Source of the DNA: Welwitschia mirabilis
Taxonomy: Eukaryota; Gnetophyta; Gnetopsida; Welwitschiales
DNA: 64,000 nucleotides
Assembly: GCA_051453625.1 (NCBI GenBank)
Contig: JBOZIK010000001.1
Span: 204,722,753 to 204,786,752, forward strand
Reading direction: 5' to 3'
Part shown: one piece after another, positions 23,216-35,329 of the stretch
Position numbering within the stretch: position 1 is the first letter of the stretch
Layout: the number at the start of each line of letters is the position of its first letter
Program-made: the position numbers and the translations under genes
Notes under the pieces: generated by a model
Told to the model about the DNA's origin: nothing
The model's database searches: none
What the model saw: the letters and a program-made list of their open reading frames with translations, nothing else

Positions 23216-25433
23216 TATGAAAAATATTTTGATGTAATCTTAAACATGGCAAAAGCAATTGTTTTGAAGATTTTCCTCAATGAAGAGGACTTCCATCCTA
23301 TCATTATCTGAATTCTCTCTTAACTTATTCCTTTGGTGGATGTTATGATGCCAATTGGTCATCTTTTAAATTTTATTTATATGTTTGCTTTACAAAATTT
23401 TCCTAACTAGTATTCGTACTTGGGCATTTTTACAATGATATGATTAGAATCACCTAATCTTAAGACATTCATATGTTTATGAACTTAATTTTAAAGGAAG
23501 ATATCTTGGTTCTTATAATTTTTTAAATGGTGTGAGGTCTTTGATTGTTCAAGTGTATTCTTTTCTATTTTTCATCTCACTTATTAATCTTTACCTTTTT
23601 GAGTGTATGATCATGTGGGAATTATTTGTATTAAAAAAATGATCATGATCTATTATATCTATGATAAAATACATGGTCACCATGATGTCCTATCATATTG
23701 GAGTAATTTTTTCTAAAGAAATATTTGATAATATTAATAGCTATGGAAACTTCACTAGGAGGTTAGTTGGCCATGCGTCATTAGTCCTTACTTCTTTACC
23801 TATGGTTGCACTCCCCTTATAATGGAAAGTAGTAATAAAACTTTAAGGATATGTGATCAATGATGTTCTTAGTATCATCAAAGTTCTTGTTTATTTTCTA
23901 AACTTTTAGTATTCCCATATGATCATTTCACTTTTAATGATTCTAGTATGTTTTGGGGTGTGAGTAGGTAAGTTTATTTTTGAGTAGCTTTAGATTATAT
24001 CATTCATTTTTCTAAGCATTTTATCTTTGGAATCATCATAATCATCACCTTATTGAATGTAATTTTATGGATTTTATATGTTTTATCATGTATTTTTACT
24101 CAAGTAATTTTATAATATCCTTCAAGGGGGTTTTCTAGGTTAGAATTTAGCATAGGTAAGATATTTTCTTCATGTTTCTTATGTCCATTTTCATTCTTCT
24201 TTTCTTTGGTTATTTAGTTTATTATTTNNNNNNNNNNNNNNNNNNNNNNNNNNNNNNNNNNNNNNNNNNNNNNNNNNNNNNNNNNNNNNNNNNNNNNNNN
24301 NNNNNNNNNNNNNNNNNNNNNNNNNNNTTATTTCAAATTTGTTTTTATACTTTTTCATCCTCATATAGAACCTTATCATTTAGTGGTTTTCTTATTGTTA
24401 TTCATGTTGTTTCTTTCAATTATAAGTTGATTTTTCTTTGAACATTTTTATTGTATAATCATATCTTATTCTTCACAATTTCTATGATCTTCCTTTGAAT
24501 CTTTTATAGTTATACATATTTTTAGGATTATTTATGAATTTAGACATATTTGTTTAGTTTCTTTAATAGATTGCATCCTACTTAATGCATTTTTTATTTC
24601 TTTATCTTTCAATTATTTAGCATTTTCCTTGTCATATTCATTCTTCATAACTCTTTATCATTCCTAATTTTTAAGATTTCAAATACATTCTGATACCTTC
24701 ATGATATATCTGAGCCTATTTTGTTTGGCTAATATCTTAACTTTTTTGAAATTATTCAAAGTTCTATCATTTAGTTGGTCAACTAGTTGATATTGGCAGA
24801 TGAAATTAGGATTTTTTTGATAGTTGTTTTAGGGATATTATCTAAATCATGTGACTAGATGATAATGTAATAAAACCATGGCTTAACTTTTTTTCTCTAT
24901 TTTTTTAATTATTTATTATTTTCACCCATTCTCTCAAGAGATACCAGTGTCTTTGATACCTACTAATATTCTAGAACTTGTCTTAGTTGGATTTGCACCT
25001 CGCATTATTAGATTTTACTAGATTTTACAAAATGAAGTATGTTTTTCTCTCTCTCATTTTTTTTAAAAAAAATTCTTTCCTTTTTTATCCTTTTAGTATG
25101 TAGTATCCATGTATGTTATCTAGTTTTTCATGCTATTTAACTTGAAACTTATAGATCTAGTTTTGACCACATATGTTGTAAGTTATGACGAATTTTGCAC
25201 TTTATAAGGTAGAATTAGGTTTTTAACTTTAAACCTCATTTTCTTGCAAATCATAAGTAAAAAATATAGTGATCCTTCAAGGAAAATTAATTACTACAAT
25301 ACATTTTATATTTTTTAGTAAATTAGATTTTTCATTTGAGAACTTTCATTTTTTACTTTATGTGGAACCCATCTAATTTACACATTTTAACTTTACCATG
25401 AGTTTTGTATTTTTCTTTGTATAACTAGATAAT
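23216..25433 (+). other. Non-coding spacer between pol and the extra ORF (element B)
   Basis: 2.2 kb without recognisable protein, containing a 100-N gap (24,228-24,327). It aligns in order with 60,480-62,772 of element C, so it belongs to the element. It ends with a pyrimidine-rich tract and TATAACTAG immediately before the ATG of the extra ORF, resembling a 3' splice site. Confidence 0.7.
24228..24327. other. Assembly gap, 100 N
   Basis: Lies in the spacer of element B. The flanks share only a few bases (TTATTT). In element C the equivalent place reads straight through, so little may be missing. Confidence 0.95.
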
Positions 25434-27118
25434 ATGAGATGTATTGACACATAGAGATACATATGCTGAGGTAGAGGTCGAGGCTATTCAATAGGAGGCA
25501 AGCCCATTAGTACCATCAAAGGTTAAGCATGCAGAGCCTATCCATCCTCCACCTTGACATGCTAGATTACTTACCATCCAGACTATGACCATTCATGTTA
25601 AGAGGTACTTCAAAGATATTATGAATTGCATAGAGCTAAAGGCAGAGTAAGGATTGATTGACCTATACCTTCAGTGAATATTAAATGCATAATAAAAGTA
25701 CTATATATCTGAGACCAAGGCGTTTTTATGACATGATGTATATAAAGCATCATCTTGATGCCTATGACTAGCTTGTGGATATGATAGTAGCTATGATTCA
25801 AGGCCACAAGATCACTATCCTTCCAAATCACATGACCGTAGTGACTAATCTTGNNNNNNNNNNNNNNNNNNNNNNNNNNNNNNNNNNNNNNNNNNNNNNN
25901 NNNNNNNNNNNNNNNNNNNNNNNNNNNNNNNNNNNNNNNNNNNNNNNNNNNNNNNNNNNNNNNNNNNNNNNNNNNNNNNNNNNNNNNNNNNNNNNNNNNN
26001 NNNNNNNNNNNNNNNNNNNNNNNNNNNNNNNNNNNNNNNNNNNNNNNNNNNNNNNNNNNNNNNNNNNNNNNNNNNNNNNNNNNNNNNNNNNNNNNNNNNN
26101 NNNNNNNNNNNNNNNNNNNNNNNNNNNNNNNNNNNNNNNNNNNNNNNNNNNNNNNNNNNNNNNNNNNNNNNNNNNNNNNNNNNNNNNNNNNNNNNNNNNN
26201 NNNNNNNNNNNNNNNNNNNNNNNNNNNNNNNNNTAGTAGCTATGATTCAAGGCCACAAGATCACTATCCTCCCAAACCACATGACCGTAGTGACTAATCT
26301 TGGTGGTATTATGTGTATGCATATACATTTAGCTAGTAACATGGAGAACCATCGTGCTTAGAACACAACATTTAATGTACTAGCAAATTTAACTTTAAAT
26401 AGGTAGGGCATTTTAATTACATAGTTGACACCTACCTATCAGATTTTACATGGAGGAATGATCTATAACATCATTTCATCCTTCTATAATAGTTATGTTA
26501 TGATAGTACATTTATAGATATTAGTAGTATTTAGGCAAGATAAGTAGATGAACCTACCTACATTTATCTGAAGAAGACTTAAGATAATGATAGAGACTTA
26601 ATAACGTTAGACTCTGGGATATCTGTGCCTTCTCTCAGCTATGTTTAGATGCTTCGACATATTAGAGCCTATAGATAAGTAAAAATTTATGCATAGATAA
26701 ACTTTAGCTTGTTACCCATAGCACATGAACATATAGATACTAGGAGAATTAGAAAGACCTTAGTTTCGGATATCTATGATTGACATTTTATAAAGCAAAT
26801 TCAAGCCTTCTTGGTAGATACCACCAAAATCATCAAAGAGATTATAGACAAAGATATCTCTACATTAAAGTATAGGATCTAAATAGTTAATAGAAGAGTA
26901 CAATACATTGAGAAAGAGCTATTGCATGTATGATAGTGCATCTTATAGATAGAACATAATGTGATAGTAGACCTACCAGAGACAGTTCAAGTATAGAAAG
27001 ATAAGATGGTGTGGATGATTACAACTTTACTTAAACACTATTTCCCTATAGATCTTGAGTATCCTCCCTCTTCTCCTCCTACACTTAAACTTGTCATTCA
27101 TTAAGAATTCATCATGAC
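25434..27118 (+). pseudogene. Extra ORF downstream of pol in element B (env-like position)
   Basis: Starts at ATG 25,434 just after a splice-acceptor-like TAACTAG. The N-terminus contains a Gly/Arg-rich GRGRGYSIGGKPISTIK stretch. Then comes FYDMMYIKHHLDAYD (about 25,726) and LVDMIVAMIQGHKITILPN before a 380-N gap, LHGGMIYNIISSFYNS (about 26,449), ILVVFRQ, and a heptad-like charged segment near 26,795-26,920. The same blocks occur in element C at 62,773-64,000. The position matches the third ORF of Athila-type elements, but I see no clear signal peptide or membrane segment, so an envelope role is unproven. Many in-frame stops. Confidence 0.65.
25854..26233. other. Assembly gap, 380 N, between near-identical flanks
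   Basis: The 69 bp before the gap (from TAGTAGCTATGATTC at 25,785) is repeated directly after it with two C/T differences. The gap may be a false expansion or a local tandem duplication in the extra ORF. Confidence 0.95.
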
Positions 27119-27516
27119 TAGATGAGGGGAGTGACTTCTTTATGTTGTATTTTATATCTTTTCTCCATAGATTATATAAAGCCTATGATATAGGACTATT
27201 AATACCAATTTATTTAATCTTTATTTTTCTAAAAAAAACTTTTTATAGGATTCTTATTCCAATAATAATTTCTTATCCTGTCATCCCCTCCATCATCCAA
27301 ACAACTACTAGGATAATAGTATGGCCCATTACATTACATAGGTAAAATATTCAGTTATCTATTTTTAACTTTTTGGTCCTATGTTCTAAGATTCCTAAAA
27401 ATATTTTTGAGTTTATTTCATAGTTCTCTAGTTGATTTATTGTTAGATAATTTGGCTTGCAATTATGGTTATTCACCTACTTTTGTCAAGGACTAACAAT
27501 GCTAAGTAGGAGGCTA
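27119..27516 (+). other. 3' untranslated region of element B
   Basis: No coding sequence. A weak purine run (AAGTAGGAGG, 27,504-27,513) just before the LTR is the candidate polypurine tract. The 67-codon open frame at 27,142-27,345 has no recognised domain. Confidence 0.5.
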
Positions 27517-28766
27517 TGTTGAACTACCAAATTATATGTATTATTCTGAGTAGTTTTGTAGGACATTAGATAGGTTTATCTTGAGTTTTAATGATAATGA
27601 AAAGCTAAGGAAAATGTTATGAAAACATGCAATCTTCATTACATTTGATAGCATTTCAAGCAATTTATAATACTTTCTATCTGAAGTAATTGTCTTACAA
27701 TCAAAGAGATTAATGTAACATAAGAAACACTTTATAAAAGTCCATTATTCACCTAATCATTTGGATGATCATATGGATGATAGAAATGCTTAAGCTAAGG
27801 AGGATACTTAGTGGATCAATCTACTAGCTGATTGTGGAACTTATATAATATGGGATCATATCCTATGATGTTTGGATAACCAAAAAAAATACTTGAAATA
27901 AACACTTTACCAAACTTCATTAAACTCTAGCCATGCAGATTGCATCTTCTTATGTGGTTGTTAGGGTTATTAGTACATCTATTTATATTTTTTTTATTTT
28001 GGAGTATATTTTGTAATAAATACCCCCTTCATTCTTGACTCCTCTTTGGCATCGATAATTCTTGTGATAAGAGATTAAAGGATAAGAAATCCATTCATTA
28101 TTATTACAGATAGACATCTTCCTTGGTGTTCGGCTATGTATCATTCATTAAGGTGCTACTACTTTGTAACACAGATGTTGGTTCACTTCTGACCAAAAAT
28201 ATGTTTTTCTTTTAATATCTTATAGTTTATATATCTCCCTTATAGTTTACATTACCTTTGATTTTGTAATAGCTTCTTTGATAATATAGATCATGAAGGC
28301 AACCTTTTTTAAGATTAACATTATTAGTTTAAATGCATTTCATTTCATTTCCTAAATTAGCTTTACATTATTTTCATATTTGATTCAACATACTTGATAG
28401 CTTAGGTTTGTCTTAGTTTTGTAATAGCTTTTCTTAATTTATCTAAGTTATACAAGGTCGATCTCTATGATAGGTTGATTTTATAACTGGATGAAAGTGG
28501 CATTTAAAATTACACTTGCATTTCATTTACATAGCGTATTCATTTGCATTTTTATTTTTGCATTGTTATTTTGTTCCATTTTAAGATTACATAGTGTTTC
28601 ATTTTTAAAATCAATTTTCTTTATTCTTGCCTATGCCTTTAATGATATTATAACATCTAATTCATTTCCATCTATATTGGTGTATTGTGTTATGTAAAAT
28701 CTATATACTTGTGATTTACAAGATCTGTCTAAAGATATAACATTTGCATAAATACATACTACAATG
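27517..28766 (+). mobile_element. 3' LTR of element B
   Basis: 1,250 bp, TGTTGAACTACC at the start and CAATG at the end (CAACA with two transitions), followed by the CTTGC target duplication. It aligns along its length with 16,178-17,444 with many substitutions, including a long near-identical block after TGAGTAGTTTTGTAGG. Contains a 68-codon open frame at 28,491-28,697 that is not considered a gene. Confidence 0.88.
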
Positions 28767-28771
28767 CTTGC

Positions 28772-31343
28772 TATTAAAAGGTAGACCTTGAAAACTTTAA
28801 CAAAATTTAATGATTACCAATTTAATCAAATGGTACATTTAAGGAATGTCTGAGCTAGTTAATATATTATGCTTTTAGAATAGTATAAAGATTCATGATA
28901 ATCACTAGTTATATGTATTATTTTGAATAGACTTAATTAACATTAAAAAATATAACTAATTGAATATATTATATTCCTACTTAATGAAATGAATTTCATG
29001 ATCCATCATTAATACTATTGTCTTTAATCATTCTAATAATAAATTGATATATACTAAGTAAACTTATAATTATTTTACTTTACTATAAGCTATTGTTTTC
29101 TTGTTTGTTTATTTATTATTAGTCTTGTTATTATTTTCAACTTATATACCTTTAGTAGATTTAATCGTTCTTGTTATAAATTTATAAAACAAATTATAAA
29201 GAAATTGGTAATATTCCAAAAAATATGACTAAATAATCCCTACAAATCTTATCTAAATTAAAGTTTTCACTAAGATGTTAAATGTGAATTCTTTCTCTTT
29301 ACTAACCTACAGTTAACTAGATCCTATTATCTAATTGAATCTATTAGAACGAGTACCTTTTATACCAATTATCTTTCAAAAATCCTACTTTTTACCTTAT
29401 TAGTATTCATGATAAAAAATAAAAGTCCCATTTTTACAACAAGAATATGATGTAAATGAAGAAGAATTATTTACTAAGAAAATTCCTTCTTTATTAGTTC
29501 CATTGTTTAATAAGAGTTCCTAAAAGAAAGTGTCAAACTAATTGGATGGGACTAAAAGGAAGGATATAATAAACAAATTTATTGACTTTAGGTCAATAAT
29601 TAGGGGCAAATTTAAAACAACTGATCACACTTACAAGTTTGTAAGCATTTCCTTATACTATAATTTATATTCATCTTTGAGTAAGATTAAAGCATTATCA
29701 TTTATGTTTTTGATGATGACTCATATCGATGACCTTTAAGAAGGTGAATTATCTATTATGTTAATATATACGACTATGGTTACATAAGTACATACTTTAT
29801 CTGCTATGTGGCAATATTAAAGAAAACTTTTAAGAGATTCAAGTAGAGATATGAATCTAGAATTTGTTATATTAAAATACAAAATGAAAATATCATTAAA
29901 TACAATCAAACATTCACTTAGATCTTATGATGATTGACTAGGAAAATACTCTTATTCAAAATTAAATACTATGTATGATATCACCCATAAGAGATAAAGT
30001 TGATGTAGTACATAAATTCTCAGTAGCATCACCTTTCCTAAAATTATATAATGAGTGCAAATGTGAATGGCTTAATTATGAAAAAAAATAAAAAATAACA
30101 TAGAAAACATCTTATTGCTTTTGCATCATAAAGTAATAAAAAAATAATAAGAGAGAAGAACAAGTCATAAAAGTTCATTTTTAGGCCATCACCTAATGAT
30201 ATATGATAATATTCTTGAAGTTTTCTCACATATAATTAAAAAAAAGGGATCAATGAATATTCTTCTATTACAATTTATCATAATGTAGTAGAACACAGCT
30301 ATTACAATTTAATTAGGTCATAATAAATCTATGATAGATTGTACTCCTTATTACGTACTACATCTCACTATGTTATAGGAAGTGATAACTCTTGGTTCTT
30401 TATTGATACTCATCACTAGCCATTACATTATGATAATTAGAGTACAAGTTAAAATATAAGATTATGGCTATTGCCAATACATTGCTCAATAATAACTTAT
30501 ATCATAAGAATTTAAAGAAATTTATCACAAGTCCTACCACACCATGATAACTATAAAGTATTAAAAAAATTATAAAAAGGATTATTAGGGTAAAAGAATT
30601 TTCATTTTATATCCTACACATATGCATAATTGTTATGCCATCCTATGAGGAACTAGACTTCCACATGAGAAAGGCAAATCCATGATCTAAAAGAAATATG
30701 TTCTAATCATCTACAATATGGATAAGTTTTCATCCACTACTCTACTTAGCAAAAATGCATTTTTAATCATAGAAAAGATAAATATAGGGAATAGATACCA
30801 TTTTTACTCATTTTTTAGATATTTAACTTAATCTTATTCAATTTAAAGGAAAAAATAATTATTTAAGTTAAAAATCAAATTTATAAGAGCATAAAGAATT
30901 AGAACATTATGATTTTATTTTCTTCCTATGAAATTGACATCATTCCATCCATTTATTACTAATTTTTATTAGTAAATATATCTCTTTATTACTATAAATG
31001 ATTTTGATGATAATTTTTTATTTTTTTATGCTAAACAACTAAGTCATAAGTATAGGAGAAGTACCAAAACATAGGTTTTCAAATCTATGCCTTAAGAACC
31101 TCTTTTAGCTTTACAACCTACTCCTCTAACATAAAGAACACCTCTAGAGATATGAAAAATAGAAGATGATGCTTTCAAGTAGTTACCATAATTCTAAAAC
31201 ATGACTATAGTATTGGCTTAATGATAGTCTTTGAGGGACTTATTTAGAATTTAATTCATAAGATCTAGATTTGGTTTTCATGTTACTTCCATATGGAATA
31301 CTACCCTAGTCAAGTGTAAGAATTTTACATGAGAATGATTTCT
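28772..31343. other. Unassigned A+T-rich DNA between element B and LTR F1
   Basis: No retroelement domain recognised on either strand. A 65-codon open frame at 29,542-29,739 has no known motif. It may be the right-hand half of whatever element B inserted into, but I could not match it to 15.5-16.17 kb. Confidence 0.45.
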
Positions 31344-32813
31344 TATTTACATGCAAAAATTAACATTTCAACCAAGTAAATTTGATTAATTTAGCATAAA
31401 CAAAGATATTAAAATAGTCAATTTAATACGCAATTATGTCTTTTACCCTTTTTATTATGAACGTTGAAATTATAGAATTTTTCAAAAAATTTTCATATTA
31501 ATTTATACCTTCTAGAAAACATATTGGAAAATTAAAAAAGTTAGTAGAAAATGCTAATGCCATTATCCAAGTCACTAACATCATTAATTTTTTAGACTAA
31601 AATGACTTCATTTTTTACATTATCATGTCTTTTTAAGAAAACATCACATTTTACTTTTAGATTTAGTTGGATGTTAAATTATAATTAACCTTCAACTTTT
31701 GCAATACATAGTGGAGGTAAAAATTGACACATTACAACAAAATGTGATTGTAACAATGATAATGATGTAGAGGAAATATGGTATAACTTTTGGTACTAGC
31801 TACATCATGAATTAAAGGCAATGTCATCACCTTTTTTTTTTAATAATAAGATAAGGAATCCTCCACGAAGGATACATAACAAATTTTATGACCTTCTCCT
31901 AATGTAATCAACTAAAAGTATAACCTTGCATATGTAACCACCACCAACCACTACATGCTAAAGGTCATTGAGCCTTCCTTCATCTATAAGAAGGCATTAA
32001 ATCCTTATTGTAAATCATTTGTGGTTGAAAAATTGTAATAGAAATACTTGAAGCATAAGGATATTATGGCTTTTTAAGCATCTTTCTTAGTAGTGTATTT
32101 GTTCTGAAGCTAGCTTAAAAAGTTCATTTAATGTAATGTATTTTCTAAATTAATGTAAGAATGAGTTATTCATTCTATCATTTTTAGTGCATATTAACAT
32201 ACTACTTTTAATCTTTAGGTGAGACTGTTTCTTATATTGAATATTATAGTAGTTATTCATTCTTCAATGTCTATTGCACCTTAAAATTCTATTTTAATCC
32301 TTAAATATGACTATATCATTAAAATATTTTAAATGGAATGAATTCTCTAAAGTTAAATTTTCTTTTATAGTCATTGTTATGTTATACATCACTATTATCT
32401 TTACTTTCCATGTTTATAAAGGACTATAAAGGATTAAAGTAATAATTTAATTCACCAACACTCAAGTGGTGAATGAGATTATGTTACCATACCTAAGCCA
32501 TCATGGCTTAATGATTTAAATTTTATGTTTCATGAATTACAAGAAATCATTATATTAAAGGTGGATTATTAGACAATCCAAACTAGACCTCTAGAGCATG
32601 TTCATTCCCCTATGTCTCTAACTAAAGTTCACAAAATTCTCAAATTTTATTTTATATTTTGTTTTATTTCTATTACAAGATTGAAAATATTAGGTTTATT
32701 TTGTTAATTTTTTCATAAATATCCCTATAGAAGAAGGACACTAGATCTTTGTCTAGTTTGCTTTATTGACATTCACCTTTGTACTACAACAAATAGTTTT
32801 TATATGAATAGAT
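31344..32813 (+). mobile_element. LTR F1 (5' LTR, second LTR family)
   Basis: Start TATTTACATGCAAAAATTAAC aligns with TGTTTACATGCAAACATTGAC of LTR F3 (44,938). It contains shared blocks (CCTAAGCCATCATGGCTTAATGATTT; TATCCCTATAGAAG) and a TATA-like CTATAAG near 31,985, and ends just before a decayed tRNA-Asp PBS. About 1.47 kb. No matching target duplication found. Confidence 0.75.
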
Positions 32814-32815
32814 TA

Positions 32816-32833
32816 TAGCATCATTGTTAGGGA
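32816..32833 (+). mobile_element. tRNA-Asp PBS of the F1 element
   Basis: TAGCATCATTGTTAGGGA. Every one of the seven differences from TGGCGCCGTTGCCGGGGA is C-to-T or G-to-A, and none of the original CpGs survives. Confidence 0.8.
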
Positions 32834-33691
32834 TATTAACATAAAACCTTTTTAAAAGTGCATAATTTGTATTTCTTCTAAATTTTTTTAGTTTAGATTT
32901 TTATTTTTCTAGTATTTGGTACAAGTTCATTTCTAGTGACACCCAAACTATTTCTTTTTTTTCTTTTTTTTAACTATTTATTTTATTTTCCCTTCTTTCT
33001 CATCGAGGGTACTGGTCCTCTTCCAATGAAATATAAGTTGCTTTGATTTTGAGTTTCATTTAGTTTTTATTTTAACACTAAAAATCATATTCATAATATG
33101 ATATTTTTCTTGTAGAGCTAATTATTTTTCTATAAGTTACAACTAAAACCAAGATCACAAAATTCAAAAAACTAAATTTAAATTTTAGAATTTTGTATTT
33201 TCTATGTAATTTTCTATAATTTTGCTATAATTTATTTTAGTTTCTATTTTTATTTATGAATTATAATGAAATTTTTAAAATTAAAAACATTTAGAATTTA
33301 TTTTGCATAAGTCTTAGTTTAGTTTTTTATCATTTTTATTCTCTATAAATTTTTTCTATTATTCCATAAGTATAAGAAAATTTCACTAGCCCTATGAGCT
33401 CATCATTCTTTTTCCAAACTGAAATCTTCAATTTAATTAGCACCACCATCTTTCCTGACTAGTGCCATTGGCTTCTTTGAGTAAAACGCTTTAAGATTTA
33501 AATTAAAGATTTTTTTAATCTATTTAAAACTTGTTTATCATCTAGTTCTTATCTAAACTAAGTTTAAAACTTTCATGCCTTGGATTTGAGATGAATCAAG
33601 ATGAATAATTAAAAACCCCTTCAACAACATAGACCCCATTACTAAAGAAATGAAAGAACAAAGAATTCCATCAGAAAATTAACCTATTGAG
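32834..33691 (+). other. Leader of the F1 element
   Basis: Pyrimidine-rich non-coding leader, similar in order to 42,744-43,010 behind LTR F2 (shared TAGTATTTGGTAC / TTGGTACTAG and ATTTCTAGTGA blocks). The similarity is lost before a copia LTR begins at 33,692. No gag was seen. Confidence 0.55.
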
Positions 33692-34304
33692 TATTAGCAA
33701 ATAGAAGAGTAAGAAGAATAAAATTTCACAAAATGAAAATTTTGTTTCTTCAAAACTCTTTGTAATCCTTATTACATTAAAAGGGATTGCATATAAATGC
33801 AAGTAGATCATTAAGGTTTTATTAGGAGTTTTTTGTTTCCCTAGGTTTAAGACCATGATATGCATACAAAACTTAGCAATTCCCCCTATAACATGGAAAT
33901 ACACTTTCTTCTAAATAAAAACTATTATATTAAGAGAAAGACATTGGAAGTGTGGCCTACAATAAAACCTCCTTAAAATATTTTTTATGTTAGAAAATTA
34001 CTTTATTAAAAAAGTAGTAAGTTTACTACTACACATCCTATCGTAAATAAGACTTATTATGTGAATTACACATCTTGTAATATTAGGTCAAAAAATTACT
34101 ACATATTCCATAAAATTAGGTTATAATTATACTAAAAATCACATATAATTAAGGCCAAGAGTAACTTCAAATAGAGAGTAATAAGTTAAATAATACCCAT
34201 AATGTATTAGAAAATAAGGAGTTAAATTAACTCATTATTAATCTAAATTTGAATTAAAAGTATAAGAACTTCTCTTAACCACATATCTTTGTTTAAGTAT
34301 CAGT
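33692..34304 (-). mobile_element. Copia element D, 3' LTR (minus strand), partial
   Basis: Low end TATTAGCAAATAGAAGAGTAAGAAG aligns with TGTTAAAAAATAGAAAGTAAGAA at 10,729, and later blocks (CATACAAAA; GTGGCCTAC near 33,950) also match. The upper part runs into the 632-N gap, so the inner boundary is unknown. No polypurine tract seen. Confidence 0.55.
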
Positions 34305-34936
34305 NNNNNNNNNNNNNNNNNNNNNNNNNNNNNNNNNNNNNNNNNNNNNNNNNNNNNNNNNNNNNNNNNNNNNNNNNNNNNNNNNNNNNNNNNNNNNNNN
34401 NNNNNNNNNNNNNNNNNNNNNNNNNNNNNNNNNNNNNNNNNNNNNNNNNNNNNNNNNNNNNNNNNNNNNNNNNNNNNNNNNNNNNNNNNNNNNNNNNNNN
34501 NNNNNNNNNNNNNNNNNNNNNNNNNNNNNNNNNNNNNNNNNNNNNNNNNNNNNNNNNNNNNNNNNNNNNNNNNNNNNNNNNNNNNNNNNNNNNNNNNNNN
34601 NNNNNNNNNNNNNNNNNNNNNNNNNNNNNNNNNNNNNNNNNNNNNNNNNNNNNNNNNNNNNNNNNNNNNNNNNNNNNNNNNNNNNNNNNNNNNNNNNNNN
34701 NNNNNNNNNNNNNNNNNNNNNNNNNNNNNNNNNNNNNNNNNNNNNNNNNNNNNNNNNNNNNNNNNNNNNNNNNNNNNNNNNNNNNNNNNNNNNNNNNNNN
34801 NNNNNNNNNNNNNNNNNNNNNNNNNNNNNNNNNNNNNNNNNNNNNNNNNNNNNNNNNNNNNNNNNNNNNNNNNNNNNNNNNNNNNNNNNNNNNNNNNNNN
34901 NNNNNNNNNNNNNNNNNNNNNNNNNNNNNNNNNNNN
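34305..34936. other. Assembly gap, 632 N, in copia element D
   Basis: Hides most of the reverse transcriptase and all of the RNase H of element D. The estimated size is too small for full RT plus RNase H, so either the gap is underestimated or the element is deleted here. Confidence 0.9.
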
Positions 34937-35100
34937 TAATAGTGTAATGGCTTTATGCTATAAAAGTTCCTTAATTTTATGGACCAACTCTCATGCACCA
35001 TTTTCTACAAGTGCATAGTATTCTTCTTTCATGGCTTGCATCCACTAACTATGTAGTATGATATATTTTAAAGAAATTGATTACCATCAAAAGTTAAGTA
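34937..35100 (-). pseudogene. Start of copia reverse transcriptase (element D)
   Basis: The minus strand reads WMQAMKEEYYALVENGA then ELV, the conserved start of plant copia RT (W-x-x-A-M-x-E-E-x-x-A-L...W-x-L-V). The Trp codon before ELV is a stop (TGG to TGA). The remainder is in the gap. Confidence 0.85.
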
Positions 35101-35329
35101 AATTGCAACATCATCATGATATGTATGCAAGCCATGTTTAGTTTTAGTTTTACCCTTTTAATTATCACAAAAATAATGAAGGGTACACAGTAATCAAATA
35201 CTTTGATTTATCTCTAGGTAGTATCAAAATCCTTCAATCGAAGAACCTATTGAATTACTACTAGAACCATGATTAAGTGTGGTAAGAATGTTAAATTTCT
35301 CAATTCTGATAGGTTGGAATGCAATCATA

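Larger units (their letters stand above)
16173..28771 (+). mobile_element. Element B: complete but dead Ty3/gypsy element (Athila-like), TSD CTTGC
   Basis: Two LTRs (16,178-17,444 and 27,517-28,766) are bracketed by the identical 5-bp duplication CTTGC at 16,173-16,177 and 28,767-28,771. LTR termini are TGTTG...CAACA, eroded to TATTA and CAATG by transitions. Internal order: tRNA-Asp PBS, gag, protease, RT, gap, second protease copy, integrase end, 2.2-kb spacer, extra ORF, 3' LTR. The tRNA-Asp PBS, about 12.6-kb size, 1.25-kb LTRs and extra 3' ORF fit the Athila lineage; the lineage call is inferred. All genes carry stops or lost active sites. The LTR pair is clearly diverged, so the insertion is old. 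Confidence 0.85.

Noticed and set aside
25775-26328. Open frames of 148-166 codons around the 380-N gap
   Set aside because: Mostly N. The real residues at 25,775-25,853 belong to the extra ORF of element B and are counted there.
34289-35001. Long open frames of 216 and 233 codons on both strands
   Set aside because: They are created by the 632-N gap. Only the last 21 codons on the minus strand are real sequence, and those overlap the copia RT start in another frame.
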